DNA of 64,000 nt from a candidate division KSB1 bacterium (GCA_034506255.1 JAPDPX010000002.1:506971-570970), one strand, 5' to 3'; shown: positions 14,972 through 24,276, counted from the first letter of the stretch. Numbers and translations are program-made. Notes: a model not told the origin generated them from the sequence alone.

Positions 14972-16594
14972 TCAAAAAAGCTGCTCCCAGAGTTGGTTGA
15001 GTGCGGGTTGATTCAGCGCTTCAATCCGGGTGCGCAGTTTGGGCAGCTCTTCCTCCATGAGTTGCGTGATGCGGCGGTCGAAATAGATCGGGCCTTGCAC
15101 TGCGATCTTGCGGGTTTCATAGAGGCCGTCGAGCAACGAGTCCAGAATCTCGCGGCGGGTTTCACTGCTGTCTTTGCCGGCCGCAGGGAGATTGAGCGAT
15201 AGCTTCAAGGTGTGCTCATTGATCCAGGTTTCATAACTGAGCGCCAGGTCGAGGGTGCGGCGCTGGAGGGACTCGGCGGCATCGGCTTCGAGCGGCGCCC
15301 CCGCTTCGCGGCAGCCGCGCGCCAGTTGTTGCAGGCCCCCGGCGGTGCGACGCAACCTGTCCAGCTTGAGCGCCGTGATGTTGGGCGGTGCGAGCAGAGG
15401 CTTGGTGCTGCTGGCTGCCACCACGCCGTCAATCGCTTCGACGATCTCTTCCAGGCTGGCAGCACGGGTTTGGGGCTCGCCCGCAATATCCCAGCGGCTG
15501 GCGGGGGCTTCAGCCGTCCGGGTGGCTTGCAGCGCCTTCGCGACAGACACAGCACTGCCGGCGGCGGCAAAACCGGGCGTGGCAGCATTGCCGTTTCCCG
15601 GGTTGTTTTGTTTTGCCAGGCTGGCGAGAATTTCATTTTGTGCGGTGAGGGCTCTTTGCGTGGCCTCGGCCATCTGCTGCAATTTCGCCAGCATGTCGCT
15701 CATGGTCGCAGTCTCTGCTGCCGGAGTTTCGCTTTGAGGTTCAGCATCCTTGTAGAGAGAAGCAAGGCGATTGGCCGGCAGAGGCAGATCATCGGTGGTG
15801 GCGGCAGTCGGGGTGAGGGGGCGCGGGTTGCGAACCGCCGGCGCGGGAATTCGTGTGGGGCCGGGCGTTGCGGCCAGCGGTGTCGCGGCCATGATGGTTT
15901 TGGCGTGGGCCGCACCCGGCTCACGCGTGCCGTGTGGTCCGGATGAAGTATAATCTGAAAATTGCCGGTTTTTGTTGTTGCTGAGAATACTGAGCACCAC
16001 CGTCAGCAAAACGCCAACCACGACCAACGCCAGCAACACCCAAAGCAGCACCTTGCCCTGGGTCACAGCCGGCTCCGTTGCCGTGATTTGGCCCCGATTG
16101 GTTGCCACGGAGTCGCTGTCGGCGGTGGCGCGGGCCAGGGAATCGGAAGCAGGCGGGCTGGCGATCGTGAGCGGCGTGCCGATGATGAGCATGGCGGTGG
16201 CGGGCGGTCGTTGTGGTTGCTCGAGATTGACAAAATCGAACCGCAGCGTAAAGAGGCCGCTGGAATCGGCGGCGACGCGCAGCGTGAGATCGAGTTCCGA
16301 GAGAACGATGAGGGCCGTGTCCTGCAGGGCCCATTGATAGGCGGGCGCGGTGTGCAGGACGAAGCCGCGGCTGGCATGCAGGCGGCAACGGTGACGCTGC
16401 AGCCGGAAGGAATCCACCACGGCCAGGGTGAACTGGACTTCGAAACTGTCAGCGGCGGTGCGGATGGCGGGCATCTGCAAGGTTTGACCCGGGGCGAGCA
16501 GGAGACGCCCGGCTTGCGGAGTGGGCGTGCTGCTGCCATCGAGCATGGCGAGCAGCGAAATCCAGCACAGATGTGCAATCCTGGCAATCATCAT
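14972..16594 (-). CDS. Single-pass membrane protein of unknown function, third gene of the Hsp70-like operon
   Basis: The 540-residue protein is preceded by CAGGAG five bases before the ATG. Residues 1-20 look like a signal sequence or anchor. Residues 28-140 form a beta-rich extracytoplasmic domain, and 181-204 are one clear membrane helix (LLWVLLALVVVGVLL). A Pro/Ala/Thr-rich linker runs to about 290. It is followed by helical segments with coiled-coil character (DMLAKLQQMAEATQRAL) and a C-terminal helical domain. No known family is recognised. Co-transcription with the Hsp70-like ATPase gene 53 bp upstream suggests that its cytosolic or periplasmic part is a partner of that protein. Confidence 0.75.
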   Translation of the reverse strand: MMIARIAHLCWISLLAMLDGSSTPTPQAGRLLLAPGQTLQMPAIRTAADSFEVQFTLAVVDSFRLQRHRCRLHASRGFVLHTAPAYQWALQDTALIVLSELDLTLRVAADSSGLFTLRFDFVNLEQPQRPPATAMLIIGTPLTIASPPASDSLARATADSDSVATNRGQITATEPAVTQGKVLLWVLLALVVVGVLLTVVLSILSNNKNRQFSDYTSSGPHGTREPGAAHAKTIMAATPLAATPGPTRIPAPAVRNPRPLTPTAATTDDLPLPANRLASLYKDAEPQSETPAAETATMSDMLAKLQQMAEATQRALTAQNEILASLAKQNNPGNGNAATPGFAAAGSAVSVAKALQATRTAEAPASRWDIAGEPQTRAASLEEIVEAIDGVVAASSTKPLLAPPNITALKLDRLRRTAGGLQQLARGCREAGAPLEADAAESLQRRTLDLALSYETWINEHTLKLSLNLPAAGKDSSETRREILDSLLDGLYETRKIAVQGPIYFDRRITQLMEEELPKLRTRIEALNQPALNQLWEQLF

Positions 16595-16647
16595 AAAAAC
16601 TCCTGAACAGAAGCTGATTCATGGGCGAGACCGGCGGCGCCGGTCGG

Positions 16648-19600
16648 TCAGAGTCGGAGGTAGATCACGTGCTCGCGGCCGCGGGCTTGCAGCAGGACGT
16701 GAAGCTCGTGAGTGGCGGTCAGTTTCAAACGCAGCTTGCCGGTGCAAACGAGCCGGAGCAGTTCCTGGTCGCGCATGTCACCGGGCAGCGGCGGATTGAA
16801 GTCGAGACGACAGGAGGCCAGCAATTTGGCATCATCGGGCAGGTGCAGCGGCCCCTCTTTCTCACTGGCATAAAAGCTGATGAGCGTGTCCCGCGTCAGG
16901 CCAAAGGCGCGCACGATGTACTCCGTATCGAGCAGGTCTTCTTTGCTGATGACTTCCCAAAAGCGCAGCTCATCGCCGGCACGCAGACCCAGTCCAATAC
17001 GTACACCGGTGCGGCGGGGCTCCGACTCTCTGCCGGCCTCGATCCAGCCGCCGCGGGTGAGATGGCGCAGGTAGAAAGCGCCGCCCACGGCAGTGGTGGA
17101 TTTCAAACCGTTGATGGGCAGCAGTGATCTGGCCGGCTTGCCGTCGAGACTGTAGACGACTTTGCAGCGCTCGGCAGGGAAGATTCTTGCCATGCGCGAA
17201 CGCACGAACGGAAGCAGGGTGCTCTTGCCGGTGAGCCGCAAAATGTCCGGGCTCTCCAGACCCGCCTTGTGCACCATCTGCTGCAACTGCAGCACGTGCA
17301 TCTCCAGGCTGGCGGCCACGAGATTCTCCAGCCACCCCGCGGTGACCGCGAGATTGGAAACGGTGGCAGCGAGCATTTGGCCGGCGCTCACGACCTGCAG
17401 CGTCATGTGCCTGAGCGTGCAACTCTGTTCGGAGGTCAGCTCGGCCAGACTGCATTTGAGTTGTTCGGCACGGCGCAGCAGGCGCCGCCAGTTGAGATAA
17501 CCGGCCTTTTCGATCTTCATTTGGGGCAACTCGAACGGCCGGTTCCAGAGCGGCACCACCACCGGCGCCGGCAAGCGCTGTTCGAGTTGCGCCACGGCTT
17601 GCTCCATCAAGTATTTTGCCAGGGCAATGGTGATGGTGTCACCGCCAAAGGTTTCATCCCCGTCGACGCTGACCGTCTTGAGATTCAATTTGATGGCGCT
17701 GCTGGCCACCAGCGTGCGTCCGGCTTCCGGATACAACTCCAGGCAGGTCAGGGCCATGCTGGTGTTGCCTGCGCCCAGGTCATAAGTCAGCACATGCCGC
17801 CGCTGTGGGGTGGCGGGCGGGGCGCCGGCTTCGGTTTTCCACTGGTTCACGCGTGCCAGCAGACCCTCAAAACCCGCGATGACCGGCGACGGCTGCAGCC
17901 AGGAGTCATCGGTCAGCATGACGCCGGCAAGTGCGAGCGCCTGGCGCAGGGCGTTTTTCTGTGCGGCTGTGAAAGTTGCGGGATGGGCCACCAGCATGTT
18001 TTGCAGCAGGCACGCGCCAAAATCTCCGGCCTCGCCGCGCTGCGATCGGCGGCGATACAGCTCTTCGGCGAGATCGTTTTCAGCTTCATAGATGAGGCGC
18101 TTGAGAAAATCAACGACAATGGTCTGCGCCGGGAGCATGACGGTGGCGCCGGATTCACGCAGGAGGATCTCGCGATCTTGTTCCACGCCCAGGTGCTTTT
18201 TGACATCGTGGATGACCTGCATGATCGCCTCGACGCCGGCGCTGGCCGCCAGGGCCGCCTGGCCGATGTCATAGCGCCGTTGCCCTTCCGCATCAATGCC
18301 GTGATACAGAATCACGCTGGGCACGAAGGCCTCGCCATTCACGCGCAGCAAGTGCGGCGGAGAAGCGGCCTGCTCGTCACGCTCCGCCACCGCCAGGCAG
18401 GTGTGGCTGGTGCCGAAATCAAGAGCCGCCACCCCGCGATATGGCTGCGGCACGCGCACTTCAATTTGCATCGGCAGGCGGGTGAGATACGTGGCGGGCG
18501 TGCCGGCGTGATAACGAAAAGCCAGTTCCCCGGCAAACATCGTGGCGGAAGGCGAAGGCGCCGGTGAAAGGAGAAAATGAATCGTCTCGATTTGTCTGGG
18601 CATGAGCCGGATGGGCACCGCGGGGCGGTGCAGCGCCACAACGGCTTCGAGAGACGGCGCAGGGGTGATGGCGATGATGTCGATCGGCAATGTGCCGGCG
18701 TTGCGAACCTGCAATGCCAGCCGGCGGCTGCGGCCGGCCAGCGCCCAGGTTCTGCACTGCAATCGTTCCTCGACCCGGTGTCGCACCAGCCCGGGAAACT
18801 CCAAGCGCGGGATCGGATGGGGCAGAATGCGCAACGGTGAATTGAACGGCGCGAAGGTGCCGGGCGGATTGCTGCACACCAGCTTCAAGGCTGCCAATAC
18901 CGGCTGGCCGCTCTGCAGGTAGGGCGCGATGAATTCCCGTGTGACTTCCACTTGAAAGGCAAGCGTGCCGTTGTCCCGGCCGGCTTCGAGTTGGCCCGGC
19001 AGAGAATGAAGGCCCTCGGGCACGAGCTTGATGGCGGGAAGATCGCAGGCCAGATCGCGGATGGCTGCTTTGCCACGGCGCAGGCGAATGCGGCCGCCGG
19101 AACTGCAGCGCAGAATTGGGGAATTCGCCGGCAGCTGGTCGAACAACTGCAGCGTCGGCGTCAACAATTCGAATTCCGGCAGCGGCAGGACTTCGAATTC
19201 GCATGCCGGGAGATCCAATAGCGGGCTGGTGATGATGCGGCAACTGATTCGCAGACTTTCCCGCTGACCCTCCGCAGGCGTGGCGGGTTCGGGCTGGATG
19301 GGGGCCGGGGGCTGGCCGCCGGTCTCATTGCTGTCTGCCGCAGCAACGGCTGCCCGTGGCATCAGTGCATGCAAAGCCGTGGCCGTAATTTTGCCGGGCA
19401 ATTCCCGCACTTCGCCGGGTTGCAGCAGCAGCGTGGTTTTGGCGGCTTTCGCGGCCGTCTCCTCGGCTGCCAGGGGGGGCTGCAGGCGCGGGAAATGTGC
19501 GTAGCCTGCCGGCTCCGTGACCACCTCCATCACCGTGACCGGCAGGCGGCCGGTGTTCTTGAGCAACAAACTGATTGCCGGCTGGCCACCGTCTGGCGGC

Positions 19601-19728
19601 AGAAAGTAGACGAGATCAGGCGAGCCGCTGCATTCGACTTGATAGAGGAGACAGCCGCACCAGGGGCAGAATCTGTCCGTGGCCGCGCCAGGCGCGATTT
19701 CCCATGATTTGCAATTTGGACAAAGCAC
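16648..19728 (-). CDS. Hsp70/actin-like ATPase with N-terminal zinc ribbon
   Basis: The 1026-residue protein starts with a zinc ribbon (Cys3, Cys6, Cys21, Cys24) and about 400 residues of beta-rich, immunoglobulin-like modules. An actin-fold ATPase begins near 432: phosphate-1 ALDFGTSHTCLAV (435-447), phosphate-2 TYDLGAGNTSMAL (648-660), DGDETFGGDTI, and an adenosine motif around LRLTGKSTLLPFVRSRM. This order matches Hsp70/DnaK-type ATPases, but there is no classical substrate-binding domain; a C-terminal beta-rich segment replaces it. There is no signal peptide. It lies between the propeller-like and membrane-protein genes (gaps 22 and 53 bp). The biological role is unknown. Confidence 0.82.
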   Translation of the reverse strand: MLCPNCKSWEIAPGAATDRFCPWCGCLLYQVECSGSPDLVYFLPPDGGQPAISLLLKNTGRLPVTVMEVVTEPAGYAHFPRLQPPLAAEETAAKAAKTTLLLQPGEVRELPGKITATALHALMPRAAVAAADSNETGGQPPAPIQPEPATPAEGQRESLRISCRIITSPLLDLPACEFEVLPLPEFELLTPTLQLFDQLPANSPILRCSSGGRIRLRRGKAAIRDLACDLPAIKLVPEGLHSLPGQLEAGRDNGTLAFQVEVTREFIAPYLQSGQPVLAALKLVCSNPPGTFAPFNSPLRILPHPIPRLEFPGLVRHRVEERLQCRTWALAGRSRRLALQVRNAGTLPIDIIAITPAPSLEAVVALHRPAVPIRLMPRQIETIHFLLSPAPSPSATMFAGELAFRYHAGTPATYLTRLPMQIEVRVPQPYRGVAALDFGTSHTCLAVAERDEQAASPPHLLRVNGEAFVPSVILYHGIDAEGQRRYDIGQAALAASAGVEAIMQVIHDVKKHLGVEQDREILLRESGATVMLPAQTIVVDFLKRLIYEAENDLAEELYRRRSQRGEAGDFGACLLQNMLVAHPATFTAAQKNALRQALALAGVMLTDDSWLQPSPVIAGFEGLLARVNQWKTEAGAPPATPQRRHVLTYDLGAGNTSMALTCLELYPEAGRTLVASSAIKLNLKTVSVDGDETFGGDTITIALAKYLMEQAVAQLEQRLPAPVVVPLWNRPFELPQMKIEKAGYLNWRRLLRRAEQLKCSLAELTSEQSCTLRHMTLQVVSAGQMLAATVSNLAVTAGWLENLVAASLEMHVLQLQQMVHKAGLESPDILRLTGKSTLLPFVRSRMARIFPAERCKVVYSLDGKPARSLLPINGLKSTTAVGGAFYLRHLTRGGWIEAGRESEPRRTGVRIGLGLRAGDELRFWEVISKEDLLDTEYIVRAFGLTRDTLISFYASEKEGPLHLPDDAKLLASCRLDFNPPLPGDMRDQELLRLVCTGKLRLKLTATHELHVLLQARGREHVIYLRL

Positions 19729-19750
19729 GGCAATGGCGTTTGGGAAAACG

Positions 19751-21154
19751 CTAGAAGAAATTGAATTGCAAGAATGCCGCCGACTGTTGTGAGACGGCTT
19801 CGGGCCTCAAGACAGCAATCAAGCCGGAGGCGCTGCCGACGGGAGCCGGTGAGAGCGCGGCCCGTTCCGACAGGGGCAGGAGCTGCCCGGCAGGGCTCAG
19901 GCCCAGCAACCCCAGGCGTTCATCAGCCCCACCCGGGCTGCGCACAACGACGATAAGGTGATCTCCCCATCGTTGGGGGGAAGCGAAATTCACAGCAAAA
20001 TCACGGGCAGCGTCGCAGCCCAACCGCCAGAGTACGATGCCATTCCTGGCGTCGAAGGCGGTCAACTCGCCATGGCCGAGCGCTAAAAGTGTGTCACCCG
20101 CAGTGTTCCAGAGCAGATGTGAAGCTTCGCGCAGGCCGGTGGCGAAGGGGATCACGCCGCGGTTGATGTTGGCGGGATCCAGACAGTAGATGACATCATC
20201 ACATCCCAGCAGAAAGATTTGGCCGGTGTGCGGATGGCGCAGCGGCGGTGCGGACACATCAAAACCGGTTCCGGGCGCCAACGAGTGACTTTCCTGGCCG
20301 GTATCCAGATTGAGCCGAACTGCCTCCTGCACAGTGTGGTAGAGAATTTCATTATCCGCACTGAGCTTGATGACCCGGCTCGCCGGCCCGAAATGCTGCC
20401 AGGGCAAAGTGACCACCTGTCGTGACGAGGTATCAATGGAGAGCCAGCGCCAGCATGCGGCCAGGCGGTTGTAAAGGCGAATGACCACCCGCGTTCCGCT
20501 GATCACCGCCTCATGGATTTGCCAGGCCTTGTCTGACAAGCGAAACAAACACCGGCAACCGGGATGCGGGGCGAGGGTGAGATGAAAGATGACCCGCCGG
20601 CCCAGCGCCAGAAAGCCGGGCAGCCACTGCGGATGTGAGACCGGTTGAAACCGTGTAACAAGATCGCCCGGCTGATTGCGAAAACGGCTCATGAGGCGCG
20701 GCGGATTTAAAAAGGCATTCGCCATCAAACCGATGCCCCAGTTTGCGGCAGCAAAGGTCAAATAGCCCCAGCCGGTGGCCATTGCTGTGATGCTGCCGGC
20801 GACAATATTGGGCAGGGTCGTCTGCCGGAGGCTTTTGATTTGGGGCTGCCGTGCGACGTCGCGTTGTGCCAGCATATGCTGCAAACTCTCTTCATAAGAG
20901 AGGCGCTGGCCGCAATGCCGGCAAAACCGCGCGACAGTGCGGTTGGTGGCACCACAACCCGAACAGCGCAGAATGGGTTGCCGGCAACTCGGATCACTGC
21001 ACACCTCAGAAAGGCCGTTGTCGGCATTGCTTGCTCCATTGACCCCGGGTTGGAATTGCCCAAGAATTGGTGCCACCTCATGGGGGTAGGGACAAAGCCA
21101 CTTTTCGCGGTGAGTTGTGGGTTCCGGCATCATGTCGTTATGGTATGCAATCAT
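19751..21154 (-). CDS. Zinc-ribbon protein with WD40/PQQ-like propeller, first gene of the Hsp70-like operon
   Basis: The 467-residue product has a double zinc-ribbon region with Cys64, Cys67, Cys78 and Cys81 (CSGCG, CRHCGQ), preceded by another Cys pair near 52-57. A hydrophobic stretch follows at about 114-147. The remainder resembles PQQ/WD-type beta-propeller repeats: DNEILYHTVQEAVRLNLDTG, DVIYCLDPANINRG, LTAFDARNGIVLWRLG. The start at 21154 lacks a clear Shine-Dalgarno, and a TATATA element lies about 15 bases upstream, so a short-leader transcript is possible. No family name can be given; it probably acts with the Hsp70-like ATPase. Confidence 0.72.
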   Translation of the reverse strand: MIAYHNDMMPEPTTHREKWLCPYPHEVAPILGQFQPGVNGASNADNGLSEVCSDPSCRQPILRCSGCGATNRTVARFCRHCGQRLSYEESLQHMLAQRDVARQPQIKSLRQTTLPNIVAGSITAMATGWGYLTFAAANWGIGLMANAFLNPPRLMSRFRNQPGDLVTRFQPVSHPQWLPGFLALGRRVIFHLTLAPHPGCRCLFRLSDKAWQIHEAVISGTRVVIRLYNRLAACWRWLSIDTSSRQVVTLPWQHFGPASRVIKLSADNEILYHTVQEAVRLNLDTGQESHSLAPGTGFDVSAPPLRHPHTGQIFLLGCDDVIYCLDPANINRGVIPFATGLREASHLLWNTAGDTLLALGHGELTAFDARNGIVLWRLGCDAARDFAVNFASPQRWGDHLIVVVRSPGGADERLGLLGLSPAGQLLPLSERAALSPAPVGSASGLIAVLRPEAVSQQSAAFLQFNFF

Positions 21155-21363
21155 TACATTGTTTCTATATAGGTTTTAGATGATGGATTCGCGGAAAAAA
21201 ATCTGGCAGGCCGCCTTCACTTTGGGCGGACTGGCGGTTGGGTGGGATCAGGAATAAGATCGGAGTGCCGGTCGGTTGCTGATCTGCCGTTTGTGAGACA
21301 ATGGCGGATAAAACTTTTTAAGGAAGAGAAGAAAGGCGGGGAAATGGCAAAGCCTGTGTGCCT

Positions 21364-21846
21364 TCAGGCTGGCTGGCTGTTGCCCTCGGCTTTTGTGTCA
21401 CTGGCGCCGAGATTGCGCAAAAACTCGATCACGACCTGCGTCTTGCTCATGCTTGCCGGAACAACGAGCAGCGTGTCGTTGCCGGCCACGGTGCCGAGAA
21501 TATCCGGATGTTTGAGATGGTCGATAAAAACACCCACACCGGGCGCGCGCCCCGGCAACGTCTTGATCAGAATCGCACATTCATTGCCTTGAATCTGCAC
21601 AATCTCCTCCTGCACCACACGGCGCAGCTTTTTGCCCTCCGCGACTTCGGGCAAAACGTAGCGCACACCGTTGTCCTCCGGCATGCGTGCGATGCGCATC
21701 TCGCGCAGGTCGCGCGAGAGAGTGGCTTGTGTGACTTCCACGCGTTGCCGCCGCAACATCCGGCTCAACTCATCCTGGCTGGAAATATGATGGGAGACAA
21801 TCAATTCGCGGATGATCATTTGACGTTGCTGCTTCGTCAGCTTCAT
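21364..21846 (-). CDS. argR: Arginine repressor ArgR
   Basis: The ATG at 21846 (AGGAG six to eight bases upstream) gives the normal 160 residues, starting MKLTKQQRQMIIREL. The N-terminal winged helix includes SQDELSRMLRR and TQATLSRDLREM, the DNA-recognition helix of ArgR/AhrC. The C-terminal hexamerisation and arginine-binding domain shows LPGRAPGVGVFIDHL and GTVAGNDTLLVV. A longer frame reaches 21951, but it runs into the candidate promoter and is rejected. ArgR represses arginine synthesis and often activates catabolism when arginine is abundant. No arg genes lie nearby, so its targets are elsewhere. Confidence 0.95.
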   Translation of the reverse strand: MKLTKQQRQMIIRELIVSHHISSQDELSRMLRRQRVEVTQATLSRDLREMRIARMPEDNGVRYVLPEVAEGKKLRRVVQEEIVQIQGNECAILIKTLPGRAPGVGVFIDHLKHPDILGTVAGNDTLLVVPASMSKTQVVIEFLRNLGASDTKAEGNSQPA

Positions 21847-21939
21847 AGATGGCTCCTGTGAAGTGCGTGGGGCAGCCTCTTGCGCAGCGTGGCGGTGTTC
21901 CCTGTCGGATGGTCGCAAGAGATTATTCAGCAGCGCGAA

Positions 21940-21968
21940 AAAATATTCCAAATAGTCGGCAATGTCAA
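21940..21968 (-). promoter_or_regulatory. Candidate argR promoter
   Basis: On the minus strand TTGACA (21963-21968) is separated by 17 bp from TATTTT (21940-21945). It lies about 95 bases ahead of the argR start. Half-sites such as TTGAAT near 21986 could belong to an ARG box, but no full palindrome is seen. Confidence 0.55.
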
Positions 21969-22443
21969 TTGATTTTTACGGGAAGTTGAATTTACCCGGT
22001 AGGGCGCCTGCGCAACAGCGGCAACAAGCGGTTCGTCCGCCGGAACAATGAAAGCTTCTGGCACGACACGGCTGCTTTGGTGGGAACAACGCAGTGGCAC
22101 GGCCATCACGTGACCAACAACCACCCGAGAGATGATCGCGACCAAGCTTGTGTTGTGATACAGGCCGGCTGTAGCAGCAGAACCGCAACAGCGAAAAGTC
22201 AGAGCGTCAGGGGGCCTTTCTCTCTCGGCACGATGGCGAGGACGCCAATCGCAACACTTTTCGACTCCATGGCAGGTGAATCCCCAACGAGAAACATCGG
22301 CATCAACCCATGGTTGCGGCTTTTTTCTGGCAGTTTCCACTGTCTGTGCTGGGTGTGGTGGTTTTGCCGCGCCGTTCCGGCAGTCATCCTTTTCGCGTGA
22401 TTTTTTGATTGTCAAAATGTAACCGTTGCGAGCAAAATAAATC
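21969..22443. other. 475-bp divergent intergenic stretch
   Basis: It separates argR (minus) from the tRNA and ribosomal region (plus). The open frames on either strand show no family features. It contains upstream elements for both promoters; I see no known RNA motif. Confidence 0.5.
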
Positions 22444-22471
22444 TTGACAAATTCAACAACTTTTATATATT
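22444..22471 (+). promoter_or_regulatory. Candidate promoter of the tRNA-rpmG-secE-nusG operon
   Basis: A perfect TTGACA (22444-22449) is followed after 16 bp by TATATT (22466-22471). The region is AT-rich compared with its surroundings, and the first tRNA starts 166 bases downstream, so the transcript would carry a leader trimmed during tRNA processing. Confidence 0.7.
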
Positions 22472-22636
22472 ACGAGTCTATGTCCAAAAACTACAGGCTC
22501 GAAAGATAAAAAAATTCGTGCCGTGCAACCGCACAAGACGCGAGATTAGATTCTAATTTCAAGTCTGATGGTCTTGTTTTGCCTGAGCTTAAAGGATAGA
22601 TTTCTTGGTGCCTGTCAGTGTCAACGGCACGAAGTT

Positions 22637-22709
22637 GCCACCATAGCTCAGACGGTAGAGCGCCTCACTTGTAATGAGGAAGTCGCGGGTTCGATTCCTG
22701 CTGGTGGCT
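22637..22709 (+). tRNA. tRNA-Thr (UGU)
   Basis: A full cloverleaf is visible: GCCACCA/TGGTGGC acceptor stem, GCTC/GAGC D stem, anticodon arm CCTCA-CTTGTAA-TGAGG (anticodon TGT), and GCGGG TTCGATT CCTGC T arm. Discriminator T. CCA is not encoded. Confidence 0.95.
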
Positions 22710-22747
22710 CGAGGTAGCGACACGAGCAGTGCTTGCTTTCAAGTCAA

Positions 22748-22829
22748 GGGGAGGTTCCAGAGTGGCCAAATGGGGCAGACTGTAAATCTGCTGGCTATGC
22801 CTTCGGAGGTTCGAATCCTTCCCTCCCCA
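22748..22829 (+). tRNA. tRNA-Tyr (GUA)
   Basis: Acceptor stem GGGGAGG/CCTCCCC, anticodon arm GCAGA-CTGTAAA-TCTGC with anticodon GTA, the long class II variable arm (TGGCTATGCCTTCGG region) and a TTCGAAT T loop. Discriminator A; CCA is not encoded. It lies 38 bp after tRNA-Thr, a common order in front of tuf- or secE-type operons. Confidence 0.95.
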
Positions 22830-22917
22830 CTCATTGTTGGGTGTGCACCACACACTGGTTGTGGATGGAACATGTCAGGGTGCCGGGCTGCAAGCTTGGC
22901 GCAAGAAATGCTCTCAG

Positions 22918-22990
22918 GCGGGAGTAACTCAGGTGGTAGAGTCACAGCCTTCCAAGCTGTTGGTCGCGGGTTCAAGTCCCGTCTCCCGCT
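22918..22990 (+). tRNA. tRNA-Gly (UCC)
   Basis: Acceptor stem GCGGGAG/CTCCCGC, anticodon arm ACAGC-CTTCCAA-GCTGT with anticodon TCC, T loop TTCAAGT. Discriminator T; CCA is not encoded. Confidence 0.95.
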
Positions 22991-23004
22991 CTTCGTGCAA
23001 GCAG

Positions 23005-23077
<73 letters not shown>

Positions 23078-23132
23078 CCATGTTGGTGTGGTAAGTATCC
23101 CGGATGATAATTAAGACAGGGTTTGACGCGCC

Positions 23133-23282
23133 GTGAGAGAAAACATCACCCTCGAGTGCAGTGTTTGCAAGCGCCGTAATTATGCCATGACCAAAAACAA
23201 GAAGACGCATACGGCGCGTGTGGAATTCAAGAAGTATTGCCGCTTCTGCAACAAGCATACTCTTCACAAAGAGTCGCGTTAG
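23133..23282 (+). CDS. rpmG: Ribosomal protein bL33 (zinc form)
   Basis: A GTG start gives 49 residues ([19 protein letters not shown] and on to HKESR), the normal bL33 length. Cysteines in ECSVC and YCRFC form the zinc-binding pair of the C+ form. The gene sits between tRNA-Thr and tRNA-Trp just ahead of secE, its common genomic place. The protein belongs to the large subunit near the E site. The Shine-Dalgarno is weak (ACAGGG). Confidence 0.93.
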   Translation: MRENITLECSVCKRRNYAMTKNKKTHTARVEFKKYCRFCNKHTLHKESR

Positions 23283-23296
23283 CGCGGCTTCTGTGT

Positions 23297-23370
23297 AGGC
23301 CTGTAGCTCAACTGGCTAGAGCGCCGGTCTCCAAAACCGGAGGCTGGGGGTTCGATTCCCTCCAGGCCTG
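23297..23370 (+). tRNA. tRNA-Trp (CCA)
   Basis: Acceptor stem AGGCCTG/CAGGCCT, anticodon arm CCGGT-CTCCAAA-ACCGG with anticodon CCA, T loop TTCGATT. Discriminator G; the 3' CCA is not encoded. It lies between rpmG and secE, as in many bacteria. Confidence 0.95.
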
Positions 23371-23429
23371 CTACCGCAAACCTAGGCCACCGGCCACGTG
23401 ATCGTCACGAATTGCAGAAAGACCGCACC

Positions 23430-23633
23430 ATGAAGAAGCTGCTTGAAAAAGCGAAGTCCTATTTTGATGAAATCAAGACCGAGATGACCAAGGTAAGCTG
23501 GCCGAGCCGGGAGAACCTGAAAGACTCGACCCTCGTGGTTCTGGTGGTGACTCTTTTCTTTTCGATTATCACCGGTGCGGTTGACCGGCTGCTCTCCTGG
23601 GGCGTGCAGCAGCTTTACCGGTTGATCGGTTAG
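23430..23633 (+). CDS. secE: Preprotein translocase subunit SecE
   Basis: The ATG at 23430 gives 67 residues; a TTG six codons upstream is less likely. The cytosolic amphipathic helix ends with the conserved EMTKVSWPSRENL, and one membrane helix follows at 34-55. This is the short, single-span form found in most bacteria. SecE clamps SecY (encoded at 48954-50294) in the SecYEG channel. nusG follows after 38 bp, as usual. Confidence 0.95.
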   Translation: MKKLLEKAKSYFDEIKTEMTKVSWPSRENLKDSTLVVLVVTLFFSIITGAVDRLLSWGVQQLYRLIG

Positions 23634-23671
23634 AAGCAATCAGAGAACACTTCAAATTTCCATACATTCCC

Positions 23672-24256
23672 GTGGAAGAAACTCCTGAAAAAAATAATAC
23701 CGAGACCTCAGGCTCTGAGACCTCGGCGAAAAAATGGTACGCGATTCACGTTCTCTCCGGACATGAGCGAAAGGTCAAGGCCTACTTGGAGAATGAAGCG
23801 GCAGCCCTGGGCCTTTCCGATCGCATTACCGGGATCTTGATTCCCTCCGAAGAAGTCACGGAAATGCGCGAAGGCAAGAAGCGCGTCCGCAACAAGACTT
23901 TTTTCCCGGGCTACATGCTCGTCGAGATGGTGCTCGACAAGGACACCCAACATCTCATTCTCAACACTCCCGGCATCACCAATTTCGTCGGCCCCAAGAA
24001 CAAGCCGCAACCGCTGCGCCAGGATGAGATTGACCGCATTCTCGGGCGTGTGCAGGAGAGCCGTGCCAAGGAAATTGTCTCCGTACCATTCAAGGTCGGG
24101 GACCCGGTGCGCGTGACTGATGGTCCTTTCTTAGATTTCACCGGTTTTGTCGAGGAGATAAACGAAGAGAAGAAAAAGGCGAAAGTCATGGTCAGTATTT
24201 TTGGCCGCTCCACGCCTGTTGAGCTGGATTTCCTGCAAATTGAGTCGGAAAAATAA
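23672..24256 (+). CDS. nusG: Transcription antitermination factor NusG
   Basis: The GTG start gives 194 residues. After a polar extension of about 20 residues, the NGN domain begins at KKWYAIHVLSGHERKVKAYL and includes FFPGYMLVEM and the GITNFVG segment. The C-terminal KOW domain has VGDPVRVTDGPFLDFTGFV. NusG binds the RNA polymerase clamp and links to Rho or S10. It is followed directly by rplK, the standard order. Confidence 0.97.
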   Translation: MEETPEKNNTETSGSETSAKKWYAIHVLSGHERKVKAYLENEAAALGLSDRITGILIPSEEVTEMREGKKRVRNKTFFPGYMLVEMVLDKDTQHLILNTPGITNFVGPKNKPQPLRQDEIDRILGRVQESRAKEIVSVPFKVGDPVRVTDGPFLDFTGFVEEINEEKKKAKVMVSIFGRSTPVELDFLQIESEK

Positions 24257-24276
24257 CGAGGTCGGAGAGCTGAGGC

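Noticed and set aside
21927..22415. 162-codon minus-strand frame upstream of argR
   Set aside because: It covers the argR promoter region, lacks a Shine-Dalgarno and has no family resemblance.
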